A DNA stretch of 22,584 bases from Tubiluchus corallicola (GCA_030141605.1 JAQGDQ010000083.1:669597-692180), one strand, 5' to 3'; shown: positions 1-8,801, counted from the first letter of the stretch. Made by a program: numbers and translations. Notes: generated by a model from the letters alone, not told the origin.

Positions 1-493
1 AACAATAACAGAAAAATAGTATATAAGCTACTCCATCAGCAAGCAATAACTCTGTGTAAAACATTTCCTATCCTAAAGCACGAGAAAATAGAATTCTTAC
101 ATAAAAAAATCGTCTTGAAATTTTATATCATTTACACGCTGCCTTACCCCCGCCCCTGACTCCATATAACGATTAAAAATGAAATTTTTTTAAAAACAAT
201 TATGTAATGTAATACGTGTTATGTTAGTTTCGTGTTTCGTAATGTTAAATGTATAAATAGTGTACACTATGTCATGTAAAATTTAATGTACTTTCGTATA
301 ATTGTTTTGTAAAAATATTTTAATATGGTGTTTGTGAATATGTTCGTTTATTGTATATAGTTTTGCACTTTAGTTTTTTTAGTATGCACTGGACGCATTT
401 GTCTTGAACAGTGTGGTTATTTTAACATTGCGCTGAGGCTAGCTCAATTTTGTTGTAATGAGTGAGCCGTTTTTACGACAAATAAATAATTAA

Positions 494-530
<37 letters not shown>

Positions 531-1313
531 CTTGCAGAGCTTGTATTGGCACAAACGGGTGAAAAAAACTTGAAAATTTAAGCTCCCGTTTAAACTGACC
601 ATTAGGGAAATCAAGTCGAAATAAGGTTACATAACATTGCCTTAAGTTGGAAAAAATAACCAGAGCATTCGCAGCACACTTTACTAACTAAACAAAAATA
701 TAAATTATTTTGTCTTGTCATAACATAAAATTAATAATATACTTTTTGGTGAGCCAATGACGTTTTAGGTGAACGCTGGGATAGCAAAATAGTGACATTT
801 TAACGTAAGTGTTCTTCTTCAGGTATATAAGTCTATCAAATAGGTAAGCGTAATGTTAAATAATACAACTCTGTATGGGACGTTTTTGAGACATACTTTT
901 CTTCAAGTTTATTCAATCATTAGGAAGAAAATGACAATTTCATAAAAATGGCTTTTGTATTACTAATGTCGTTTTCATCTGTTTATTTTCTCCCATGTTG
1001 TTGTTTATATTTGTGTTGCGTAGTTAGTTCTATCGGTGCGATTCCTTTTATATAATTGCTTGTTATGGACATTAGGAAATTAGACTTATCCAATTCAATT
1101 CAAACGTTTATACGGTAACTAAGACCATTTAAAATGCAAACACGGTACTAAAATGCAATCAAATAAAAAATTATATATGTATATATATATACAGAGTTAG
1201 TAAGAGCTAAATAAATTTTAGAGACTAATTATGTATTTATTCGTTCCATTTCACAAAAAAGCAAGAGGTTATGCTTGCCGTAATTACTTAATGCAGCAAT
1301 AACAAAGCAATCT
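1..1313. other. AT-rich intergenic DNA
   Basis: No open frame with protein-like composition and no recognisable RNA gene is seen here. The stretch from about 200 to 480 is T-rich, with several AATAAA-like strings, and could be the 3' untranslated part of a gene lying to the left, but nothing in the window proves it. A simple (TA)n tract at 499-525 and a shorter one near 1172-1191 are the only clear repeats. Confidence 0.6.
499..525. repeat. (TA)n microsatellite
   Basis: About 13 uninterrupted TA dinucleotide units, read directly. It sits in AT-rich DNA with no adjoining gene. Confidence 0.9.
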
Positions 1314-1967
1314 CTAGAAGGCACGCGAAAGATCTACTCTCTTATCCAACGCGCACGAATGATTTCTACTAGAAGCTTCTGCCATTTCTTCATTGGTTTG
1401 CAAAACATAGAAGACATGCAAGCATACAAAAAGCTTAATCTCAAGCTCGTTTGCCCTGCTCAAATCAAACAGAGATTCGTGAATGAGCAGCGGAATTTGA
1501 GTTCCCTCCCAGTAATTTACTAAAGAAAGGATTCAAGAATGTGAGGATTGCTAGAAGGGGCAACCTTAAAAACTGGTGCAACGATTGCTAAAAGAAAGGG
1601 CAAAACGTAATTTTGTACCCTCTTGGCTCCGTGAAAGTAGTCGAGCGTTTTGCCAAATTATTCAAGCCATATATGATATTGCCATAAGAAAAATTTGTTT
1701 CTGAAACTAAACACGTGAACGTGAATGCTGCACTATACCGCCGACTCCACCAAAAACGTGTTGAACAGACATGGCGTACTAAAGAGTTACTTTTCAAACC
1801 AAACAGTTTTCATTCAAGGCGGGAAGAGCATTTTGAAAAGCTTTCACATTAACAGTGTCAACATTGTTTGATTTACTTGCATTGTGCACTAGTGTACAAT
1901 CGCTGATTGAAGCCACGCCAGCTCGGACGAATTCCACGATTCTGAACTGTTTTCTCACTTCCAGCTA
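1314..1967 (-). pseudogene. Unrecognised degenerate coding region on the minus strand
   Basis: Three adjacent coding-like open stretches lie on the minus strand in different frames. They are 1964-1794 (56 codons, opening right after an in-frame TAG inside a CTTCTAG acceptor-like string), 1797-1588 (69 codons) and 1519-1314 (68 codons, preceded by a CCTTTCTTTAG acceptor-like tract and ending in TAG). The first contains the phrase EFVRAGVASISDC, the last NYWEGTQIPLLIHESLFD. Base composition is less AT-rich than the surroundings. Spacing between the pieces is too short for ordinary introns in at least one place, so a decayed gene or transposon ORF is more likely than a working gene. I do not recognise the family. 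What is seen is the open frames; that they descend from one gene is inference. Confidence 0.3.
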
Positions 1968-2345
1968 GAAGCCAGTGCCTATTTACTAAGCTGGAAAGAG
2001 TGTATACCATATCAGACGAAAGCAACACCAAGGAAAATAACTTTAGTGGTAGATATTCATCTAAAGTACTTTTTGTTAAATTATTAAAAAGATATTTTCG
2101 ATTGCTTGAGCAATTAGAGTCATTTGTATGTCTAAACGTTAGAAAAATAGTAGCACTAACCACCAATCGAAAAATTGCGTTAGCAAATTAAACGTATGTT
2201 AGTTGAATATCTAATGTAATCTAACGTTACTAAATATCTGTTGTTACTAATGCGTAATGTTTTATTGTGCTAGACATTTATGTATTCGTATTTTTGCAAT
2301 CAATGTATGCATTGTGTACAGTATTTACGCAATAAATATTAAATT
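1968..2345. other. AT-rich intergenic DNA
   Basis: Open frames on both strands here overlap each other, are dominated by AT-rich codons and resemble no family. The 3' half contains several ACTAA/TAATG-type strings and an AATAAA at about 2331 just before the RTE-derived insertion. Nothing else is supported. Confidence 0.5.
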
Positions 2346-2361
2346 TGTCTGATGTGTTTTC
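2346..2361. repeat. Left target-site duplication of the RTE-derived element
   Basis: The 16-mer TGTCTGATGTGTTTTC occurs here and again at 2847-2862 with no mismatch. It brackets the RTE-derived insertion exactly, as expected from target-primed reverse transcription. Confidence 0.9.
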
Positions 2362-2846
2362 AACCTAGCCACTTGGGGGGGGGGGAAGCCAGCCCAACTC
2401 AGTGCCGGTCTCAAGCCCGGATAAATAGGGAGTGTTAGGGTCAGGAAGGGCATCCGCCTGTAAAAACTGCGCCAAAACCTTCTATGAATGAGTCGGTGAG
2501 ACTTAAACATAAAGTCCACAGAGAAGTGGTCAGACCCGCTCTAATCTATGGGCTGGAAGCAGCTTCTCTAAAGAAGACCGGGGAGAAGAAAATGGGTGTG
2601 GTGGAGATGAGGATGGTGGGAATAACAAGAAGAAATAAAATTAGAAATAATAATATCAGAGGAACAATAAAAGTAGTGGAAGCCTCGCAAGATTGCGATG
2701 GTATGGACACCTGAAAAGAAGAGTCGGTGAAGAGATTGTGTTAAGGGAAGACATAAATGAAGAGATGGTCAACAACAGGAATGCGTGGAGAAGACTCATT
2801 CACAACGGCGACCCCGCATAGGGAAAAGCTGGGAAGAAGAAGAAGA
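2362..2846 (+). mobile_element. Internally deleted RTE-type LINE derivative
   Basis: A 485-bp element between perfect 16-bp target duplications. Its left part (about 2362-2480), with an 11-G run at 2375-2385 and the strings AGCCCGGATAAATAGGGAG and GTCAGGAAGGGCATCCG, matches what I recall of the 5' region of animal RTE-like LINEs. It passes directly into the last part of the RTE reverse-transcriptase ORF (KVHREVVRPALIYGLE) and ends in a (GAA)n tail, which is typical of RTE 3' ends. Nearly all of the endonuclease and reverse transcriptase is missing. It could therefore only have moved with enzyme supplied by a full-length relative. The clade assignment rests on remembered family phrases and was not searched; the structure and duplication are seen directly. 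Confidence 0.85.
2496..2821 (+). pseudogene. C-terminal remnant of RTE reverse transcriptase ORF, frameshifted
   Basis: The frame starting near 2496 reads the late thumb/C-terminal portion of RTE LINE proteins: VVRPALIYGLEAASLKK, then VVEMRMVGITRRNKIRN. It stops at 2712-2714. The family-typical continuation (RLRWYGHLKRR ... AWRRLIHNGDPA then TAG at 2819-2821) is in another frame, so at least one indel lies near 2685-2695. The stretch between GHLKRR and LREDI is also shorter than in related proteins. No catalytic residues remain; it is non-functional as protein. Confidence 0.8.
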
Positions 2847-2862
2847 TGTCTGATGTGTTTTC
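2847..2862. repeat. Right target-site duplication of the RTE-derived element
   Basis: Identical 16-bp copy of the left duplication, immediately after the (GAA)n tail. Confidence 0.9.
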
Positions 2863-3363
2863 GTTATTCGGCGTTTCATTCAATGTCGGCGTTATTAATA
2901 TTTTCTGTAGGCCCAAGTTTTTAATTCAAGAGTGTCGATCTAAGATTATGCCGCCCAACAAAAGTCGTAAATGTGTCAGAGTATCCTAAATTTGCTAATA
3001 AGTCGTTGTTGAGCAAAAAAGAATTTAGCAATTTAACAGCGTTTATTGGTTAATTTTGCTGACATCTGGTTTTTAATAAAAGTCGTAAATGTGCCACAGC
3101 TACGTTAAGCCAACTTTTCATTATTTATGACTAGCGAAATGCAGTTTTAAGATCATTTCTCCAGCAACGTCTGAGCTGCTTTTCTGACGTGCATACTCTC
3201 TGTGCTTCGTGTCAGTCAATTTAGTTTTTCAAAGCAAATTTATTTCAGTTCAATTGGTTTTAAAAAGAAATATGACGTGTGCAGTTATGCAGTTCATGTA
3301 TAAAAATTACTGATTTAGCAAATTACATTATATCAGGCGAGTTTGCTGGATCCCACACTGAAC
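2863..3363. other. Intergenic DNA
   Basis: No gene seen. A short near-repeat, AAAAGTCGTAAATGTG, occurs at about 2960 and again at about 3079, roughly 118 bp apart. Its meaning is unclear. Confidence 0.5.
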
Positions 3364-3450
3364 GTGTCCTGTAGCTCACTGACAGAGCATAATCAGCTCT
3401 ACTGAGAAGGCATGCTGAGCTGAAGATTGAATTCTGCAGGGATTCTATTC
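3364..3450 (+). other. tRNA-like relic, possibly a tRNA-derived SINE head
   Basis: A TAGCTCACTGACAGAGCA string (3372-3389) resembles the D-arm/box A of a tRNA, and GATTGAATTCTGCAGGG (about 3425-3441) resembles box B and the T arm. Their spacing of about 53 bp would suit a tRNA with a long variable arm. The acceptor stem does not pair well and the T stem is degenerate, so a working tRNA is not supported. A decayed tRNA pseudogene or SINE head is the best reading; chance similarity is possible. Confidence 0.3.
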
Positions 3451-5725
3451 ACCTATTAACACTTTCCACCCACATGCATAGTTCACGCAGTAGACATTCA
3501 AAGTTCACGAAAAATCCTAATCGTTAGACATTCAAACAATAGCAATACTGGAGTTTAAGATGTTGTGAAAAATGCTCTTTTTTCAGAAATTTGTGGGAGA
3601 GACATCGGCCTGGTTTTAAATTTGTTGATTAGAATAAACAAATGCGTGGAAATATATATAGTCTAATTTGTTTTTATAGAAAAAGATGCATAACGCTCAA
3701 GTCTACGAGTTGTTAATTAAAATGTTTTGCTGTTATTGAAATATGTAATTTAGATTCATTCATGACTTTGTAAAAAAACCGCACAACTATTTGATTAAAA
3801 GAGTGGCCACCCAAAATATAATTTATTGCAACTTACATGATTTGGCGCATTTACATTATTACTTTCTATCACAGCTATAACATTAAATAGAACTCTGGAC
3901 AGATAATTATTCACTTTATCACATAGTTAATAGAATAAGCACAGAGTACTAATGCTAGATATATGACGCGCAAATCAGCACATAACTATAAAAAAACTAT
4001 TGAAAAGAAAAAAATAACCTAACGAATTAGGCGGATCATATGACGTTTGCTTATTGGAATAGCAAGCGTCAAAAGGTCGCTTGTACAAAGGTGACGATGG
4101 AATTTATAACTTTAGAATGAAGCCCGTATAAATAAGTCAAGGTTAACATAATCTAAAATTACAGCCTGAACGACTCTAGGTAGATTTGTTAAAGTTGTAG
4201 GAACCGGAATAAACTAGTTTGCAATACTGTAAATGAAAAGTCTAGCAGCAGTGTTGAACTCAATCATGGGAATCCGTGACAGATGTGATCTTTTACCGTC
4301 TTTGTGACTTTCAGCTGGGAAATTATCAGAAATGGAAATTCGGGTTGAATAAACAGTTTCAACAATCGTTTTCAGCATGAACATGCTGCTGGAATAATCT
4401 CCAAGCATTTTAGACCGGGGGAGGGGTGTTAACAAATGCAATTTCGATAGATTAGATACGTACAGACCAAGTTTTATCGTGTTTTTAATTAAGAAACCTT
4501 ATTAACGTTTTCCAATTTTCTTTTTTATTGAAATGTCATGCAAGTGTAAGTAACCGTTTCCCTAGTGAGAACTTTTCCAGGTTTTTGTCAGTAATTTTAG
4601 CACTGAAACGTACTTGAAAGTAAAAGCTAGGGAAGACTCTGGCGACTACTTCAGCAAATCGTGACATACTTGAAAGCATTTTGTAAAGTGACGTTAAAAC
4701 GCTGCAACCGCAAAACGCAAGCGGTTTTTTCAGAAGCTTTTGCGCCTGCTCCATTTACTTTCAATTTTTTTGTTTCTTGAAGAAACGGTGTGTTCCTATT
4801 TAGCTTTTAAGTAAAGGACAATTAAGTTAGCAGTAATTTGTGGAAACATTCCACTTAATTTTGCTTTTTTTTACTTTTTGTATAGTGTATATGTATAGCT
4901 TTTATTTTGTTCGTTTTTAACTAATTCCATGTGGAAGAAATTCTGAAATAAAGGCTTAAATAAATGAAAAAAATTGCTATGGTTTTGACTATAGTAACTA
5001 AAACTTGACTTGGCATTAATCTTTTTAGGCATGCGGTCAACTCTGATCATGAAACTAACTTAATCGACTGTAATTTTTAAACTGCGGGGTAATTTGTGGT
5101 TTAACCAACTTTTCGTGGGCACTAACGATGAGTGTAACATTAACAGAAGTTCAGCTATTTCACATACTACACTGGTTTAAAAAATTCAACTAAGATAGGA
5201 GAAAGTGTATTCTCATAGTAACTAAATAATAACTAAGAATAATAAAGTATAATGGGAGTATAATAATTTATGCAGTATTTTTGACACACTGTAAGTCAGA
5301 TCCAGCATTTACAGGAGGGCCAAACCCTAATCTTAAAAGTGTAATGGGGACTGGAAATGTAGCGTATTATGACGAAGTCTTTAAAAACAGGGACTGAATA
5401 AAATAGTCTTGTCTTGCATATGCAGCGTGGCACATACCTATTTGCTAAAAAGGGCTACAAAAACAATGAGTAAAAGTAGAGAATAATTTATTACATAAAT
5501 ATTTTTTCTAGTTATAATTTTTGACGGTCTTAGCAACATCGTATTAGCAATACGTATATTTAACATTGTATCATTAATATAACATGTACGTGGATTTATA
5601 ATTACGCTGAACTTAGCCTGCAACTAGAGGCCCATTTGTGTGGGCCTAAATACGTATTTTAAAATAGAAGATTAGTTATCACATTTCATTAAAGTATTGC
5701 AGAATTAATGAAATTTATGATGCCC
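3451..5725. other. Long AT-rich intergenic stretch
   Basis: No family is recognised in 2.3 kb. Minus-strand open frames of 75 and 72 codons (4214-4441, 4536-4754) have no recognisable motif and are unsupported. A hairpin lies at 4042-4070. The segment 5640-5725 is again AT-rich before the sequence becomes more coding-like from 5726. Confidence 0.5.
4042..4070. repeat. Short inverted repeat (hairpin)
   Basis: GACGTTTGCTTA pairs with TAGCAAGCGTC across a short loop, with one G-T wobble and one bulged base. It lies in noncoding DNA. It could be a palindromic transposon relic or chance. Confidence 0.5.
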
Positions 5726-5812
5726 TCAAACGCGTGTAAAATTTGCGCACCTCCCACAGTCTGAAGTACGTGCTGCTGCAGCATCTAAGCAGCGCTCAAG
5801 GAATTCATGATC

Positions 5813-5820
5813 CTCTAACA
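5813..5820. repeat. Left 8-bp target duplication of the hAT element
   Basis: CTCTAACA, repeated without change at 8745-8752. Eight base pairs is the hAT signature, and the central TA fits the nnnTAnnn preference described for the Buster group. Confidence 0.93.
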
Positions 5821-5836
5821 CAGTGGTTCCCAAAGT
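5821..5836 (+). repeat. hAT left terminal inverted repeat
   Basis: CAGTGGTTCCCAAAGT. The first 14 bases are the perfect inverted match of the right end at 8731-8744; one of the next two differs. CAGTGGTTC is a typical hAT terminus. Confidence 0.93.
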
Positions 5837-5837
5837 A

Positions 5838-5852
5838 GGGGTAAATTACCCC
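5838..5852. repeat. Subterminal palindrome in the hAT element
   Basis: GGGGTAAATTACCCC is a perfect palindrome directly inside the left terminal repeat. GGGGTAA recurs at 5856-5862, 5878-5884 and near the right end at 8680-8686. hAT elements usually carry short subterminal repeats bound by the BED finger, which these could be; binding is inferred. Confidence 0.6.
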
Positions 5853-5935
5853 CAAGGGGTAATATGGTTTTTTTGGGGGGGTAACGGGCACCCCTCTGAA
5901 AATTTTTAAACTTCGCTCGGAATGCATTTTACGTA

Positions 5936-6032
5936 TAGTCTAACCTCGTTATCTCGCCACTGTCCATCTAGGGCAATTTTTTGGCGAGAGGCGAGTATGG
6001 CGAGATAACGGCAATATAACGAAGTTAGTCTA
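5936..6032. mobile_element. Nested ~97-bp palindromic miniature element
   Basis: The left end TAGTCTAACCTCGTTA and the inverted right end TAGACTAACTTCGTTA match at 14 of 16 bases. Inside them a perfect 13-bp inverted repeat (CGTTATCTCGCCA, 5947-5959 against 5998-6010) encloses a short centre. TA lies on both sides (5934-5935 and 6033-6034), compatible with a Tc1/mariner/pogo-type target duplication. This suggests a tiny MITE inserted in the left arm of the hAT element. The superfamily is a guess from the TA and the AACCTCGTTAT-like terminus. Confidence 0.55.
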
Positions 6033-6146
6033 TATGTATATACATACTGTACATAATAGTTGATTAGCATAGTGTTCCTCTATGTACATATAAAATATAT
6101 TTCACATTATGATACCAATCAACATTAAATCAGAAATGAAAAAATG

Positions 6147-6341
6147 TCATTTTGGCTCACAGTGTTTCCGAAATCTGTCTAAAATTATGTCTGGATACGT
6201 AGCTTTTTGTGCGTCAGTTTTAGTTGCTAGCGGGCCTTGAAAAATCAGTCTGCAATATTGCTCAAACGCTTTAAAACTCGACGGTAAATCACGACAACTC
6301 CAGTCCATACAAGGTGGATTTATTCCCGATAAATCTTCCAT
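6147..6341 (-). pseudogene. Ty3/gypsy-like gag fragment inside the hAT left arm
   Basis: On the minus strand, 64 codons from an ATG at 6341 contain MDWSCRDLPSSFKAFEQYC, RLIFQGPLATKTDAQKATY and DIILDRFRKHCEPK. These phrases resemble the N-terminal part of gag-like proteins of metazoan Ty3/gypsy-type retrotransposons. Related proteins carry an extra stretch of roughly 25-30 residues (the LLLW... segment) between KATY and PDI, which is missing here without loss of frame, and the rest of gag-pol is absent. It runs opposite to the transposase and lies wholly within the hAT ends. The similarity is recognised from memory and was not searched. Confidence 0.6.
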
Positions 6342-6664
6342 TATTTCTTGGCACTGAGTTTCGTTGAAGTAATTATACGTAGCGTTTAAAATTATTGTAA
6401 CAGACAACACAGTTCGTAGTAAGCTATTGCGTCACACACTGTAGAACTGTACGTAAATGCTTGCTATGTCAAGACTTCAAGGTCACTGTCTCGGAAATTC
6501 AATTGTTTTTTTGCGCACAGATCTGACCGTCGGGGCTCTCTTGATTCTCTCATGTTTCTTTTCCCAGAAAGGTGCTGTGTTGTTGCCTTACATCGCGTTG
6601 CAGTGCTTTTCGACGTCAAATTTCTCCAGTTTCTTTCGCAGGACGGTGCTTTCCAAGGAAAGTG

Positions 6665-8455
6665 ATGGCGGGGAAGAAGCGAAGCTATTCCGAATGTTTC
6701 CTCGCCCACGGTTTTGTCAATTTGCCTAGCAAAGGAGAGGATCGCCCTCAATGTGTCGTATGCAACAAAATCCTCTCAAACGAAAGCTTGAAGCCATCAA
6801 AACTACAGGCACATTTGAGGCAGTGTCATCCGGCCCTGCGAAACAAGGACCGAGATTACTTTGAACGCCAAGCAAAAACTCTGAAAAGTATTCAGTTCGG
6901 AGCGCAGGGGACAGGTGCACAGCAGGTCGTTGCTTCCGTCGAGGCCTCATACATCGTGGCCTACGAAGTTGCAAAGAAACAGCAATGTCACACAATCGCA
7001 GAAACACTTGTAATGCCTTGTGCAAAAACGATGGTACAGAAAATGTGTGGAGAAGAGCAGGCGAAAAAACTGAGCGTTGTATCGGTGTCAAACAACACGA
7101 TTCGTCGCCGAATAGACGATATGGCGGGTGATATACTCGAGCAGGTGAGCGAGGAAGTCAAGTCCAGTCCAGTCAAGTTTTGTCTTCAATTCGACGAGTC
7201 TACAGATGTCAGTAGCTGTTGTGTTCTGCTGGGATTCATTCGTTACATTCACCTAAACATGGTCAAAGAAGAATTTCTGCTGTGCCAGAATCTCAAGACG
7301 ACGACGAAGGGAGAGGACGTGTTCAAAACTGTGAGTCATTTCTTGGAAAGCAACAGGCTTAGCTGGGAACGTGTTCAGCAAGTATCAGTTGACGGAGCTC
7401 CTGCCATGATGGCGGGTCAACGTGGATTCAGAGGGTTTGTGGAAAGAGAAAATCCGAGCATTAAAGTTGACCATTGTGCAATTCATCGCTATTCGCTGGG
7501 GTCCAAAACGTTACCAGCTTCCTTGAAGGTAGTTTTTGACAGTGTCGTGAAGGTGGTAAACTTCATCAAGGCAAAAGATTTGAACTCTCGCGTGTTCAAG
7601 GAATTGTGCAAGGAGATGGGGGAAAGGTATGAAGTGCTTCTTTATCACACAGAAGTGAGATGGCTGTCGAAAGGGAAGGTGTTGAGTCGAGTGCTAGAAC
7701 TGCGAGAGGTGATCAACCGTTTTCTGACAGAAAAGAATTCGCCACTGGCGGGTCAGTTCTCCGACAACGAGTGGCTATGTCAGTTGTGCTACTTGGCCGA
7801 TATTTTTGAGGAGCTCAACAAAGGGAACCTTGCTCTTCAGGGAAAGAACACCACCATACTTGATATGCGTGGGGCCGTCTCGGCATTCATAGGAAAACTC
7901 AAGCTGTGGAGCAGAAGGGCATCGAAAGGCGTCATGGCGCAGTTTTCTCATTTGGATCAATTCATCGAAACTAACGAGCAAGGTGAAGAACTGCTGGAAC
8001 ATGTAAAGCTGGAAATAGTTGAACACCTCAACGAGCTCGTCCAAAACTTGGAACGGTATTTCCCGGACCTGGAAACAAGATCCTTACAGTGGTGCGTACA
8101 GCCCTTTTTGGCAGAGGATGGTCAAATTGAAGACGACGATTTCCCAGCTAAAGAAGAGTGGATTGAACTGAGGCTCAACGAGGAAAAGCAAATGAAATTC
8201 CAGCAGCAGAACCTGGAAGAGTTCTGGATAGGAGAGATGGCCAGTTCACCAGTCCTTGCAGAACGGGCATTGAATATTCTCACGTGTTTTTCAACAACGT
8301 ATCTGTGTGAACAAGGTTTTTCGTCCATAATGAACATGAAAACAAAGAAAAGAAATAGGTTGGACGTGGAAAGCGATGCACGCGTTGCTTTGAGCCTGAC
8401 GAAACCCAGGATTGAGAAACTGGCGTCCGAAAAACAGGCTCATCCGTCCCACTAA
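6665..8455 (+). CDS. hAT-family transposase (BED zinc finger, Buster/ZBED5-like)
   Basis: A 596-residue transposase that would cut out and reinsert its own element in the nucleus. The first in-frame ATG is at 6665 with purine at -3 and G at +4; the open frame extends upstream to 6572 only through a non-ATG codon. An N-terminal BED finger shows C30 and C33 (CVVC) with H50 and H55 (HLRQCH). The RNase H-like core gives D177 in QFDESTDVS and D243 in VSVDGAPAM, followed by HCAIHRYSLGSKTLP and the EVRWLSKG region. E549 lies in the C-terminal dimerisation segment (FSTTYLCEQGFSS). This spacing closely follows Hermes (D180, D248, E572). The C terminus, KQAHPSH, is typical of ZBED5/SCAND3-like proteins. 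There are no internal stops. It is flanked by hAT terminal repeats, so it is a mobile-element gene rather than a domesticated one. Confidence 0.95.
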   Translation: MAGKKRSYSECFLAHGFVNLPSKGEDRPQCVVCNKILSNESLKPSKLQAHLRQCHPALRNKDRDYFERQAKTLKSIQFGAQGTGAQQVVASVEASYIVAYEVAKKQQCHTIAETLVMPCAKTMVQKMCGEEQAKKLSVVSVSNNTIRRRIDDMAGDILEQVSEEVKSSPVKFCLQFDESTDVSSCCVLLGFIRYIHLNMVKEEFLLCQNLKTTTKGEDVFKTVSHFLESNRLSWERVQQVSVDGAPAMMAGQRGFRGFVERENPSIKVDHCAIHRYSLGSKTLPASLKVVFDSVVKVVNFIKAKDLNSRVFKELCKEMGERYEVLLYHTEVRWLSKGKVLSRVLELREVINRFLTEKNSPLAGQFSDNEWLCQLCYLADIFEELNKGNLALQGKNTTILDMRGAVSAFIGKLKLWSRRASKGVMAQFSHLDQFIETNEQGEELLEHVKLEIVEHLNELVQNLERYFPDLETRSLQWCVQPFLAEDGQIEDDDFPAKEEWIELRLNEEKQMKFQQQNLEEFWIGEMASSPVLAERALNILTCFSTTYLCEQGFSSIMNMKTKKRNRLDVESDARVALSLTKPRIEKLASEKQAHPSH

Positions 8456-8744
8456 CTGAGATTTTTTGTTGTCATTCATTTCTTCTTGTTTTCGTTTGTT
8501 CGAGTAATTTCGTTTGTTCACTCAGTAATGAGCAGGTTCAGTAATTGTAATTCTTGTTTTGGCAACAATACAACAAAACCTGGAAATTTATTTATGTCAC
8601 GAGCAAACATAAATAATTTTGCTTGCTTGTGGCATATACGTGTGTTTACTTTTTGAGTTGGAGAAGTAGTACTAGGTGGGGGGTAATGGACACGACCGGG
8701 TTTCCCGATTTGGGTAACGGTCCGAGAAAGTTTGGGAACCACTG
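8456..8744 (+). other. hAT 3' untranslated region and right terminal repeat
   Basis: The sequence after the transposase TAA is noncoding and ends in AGTTTGGGAACCACTG (8729-8744), the inverted partner of the left end. A subterminal GGGGTAATGG (8680-8689) and GGGTAACGG (8712-8720) echo the GGGGTAA motifs of the left arm. Confidence 0.85.
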
Positions 8745-8752
8745 CTCTAACA
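8745..8752. repeat. Right 8-bp target duplication of the hAT element
   Basis: CTCTAACA, identical to 5813-5820. Confidence 0.93.
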
Positions 8753-8801
8753 CATCCTCCGCCGCCTCACAAAACTGATAAATGACGTCAATGGCGTTTT
8801 T

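Larger units (their letters stand above)
5821..8744 (+). mobile_element. Structurally complete hAT transposon, Buster/ZBED5-SCAND3 type
   Basis: A 2,924-bp DNA transposon. The left end CAGTGGTTCCCAAAGT and the reverse complement of the right end, CAGTGGTTCCCAAACT, differ at one base. Both ends are bordered by the identical 8-mer CTCTAACA. One long plus-strand transposase ORF fills 6665-8455. The 5' arm is long (844 bp) because it contains a small palindromic element and a gag-like fragment. Subterminal GGGGTAA motifs (5838, 5856, 5878, 8680) may be transposase-binding repeats. With intact ends, duplication and catalytic residues it looks like a recent and potentially autonomous insertion; activity itself cannot be judged from sequence. 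Confidence 0.93.
5726..8801 (-). pseudogene. Coding-like frame interrupted by the hAT insertion
   Basis: If the hAT element and one copy of its 8-bp duplication are ignored, the minus strand reads without a stop for 47 codons, from about 8801 through 8753, then from 5820 down to a TGA at 5728-5726. The phrase QFCEAAEDVLEDHEFLER spans the junction. The host sequence here is more GC-rich than its surroundings and uses acidic/alanine-rich, protein-like codons. An in-frame TAA lies just upstream (in the A7 run at about 8797-8803). A one-base indel in that run, or a splice boundary, would be needed to continue upstream. A chance open frame of this length is possible (roughly one in ten or fewer), and the protein is not recognised. 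Confidence 0.3.

Noticed and set aside
1873-2191. Overlapping 97-codon minus and 63-codon plus frames
   Set aside because: They overlap on opposite strands and lack protein-like features; a different minus frame (1964-1794) is more coding-like here.
2958-3095. Pair of AAAAGTCGTAAATGTG strings 118 bp apart as an array
   Set aside because: Only two short copies with unrelated surroundings; not a CRISPR or satellite array.
3364-3450. Functional tRNA gene
   Set aside because: Box A and B resemblance exists, but acceptor and T stems do not pair properly.
4214-4754. Two minus-strand open frames of 75 and 72 codons
   Set aside because: No recognisable motif, no splice or start context, and AT-rich codons; length is within chance for this composition.
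6464-8337. Antisense frames across the hAT transposase
   Set aside because: Shadows of the transposase ORF without independent features.
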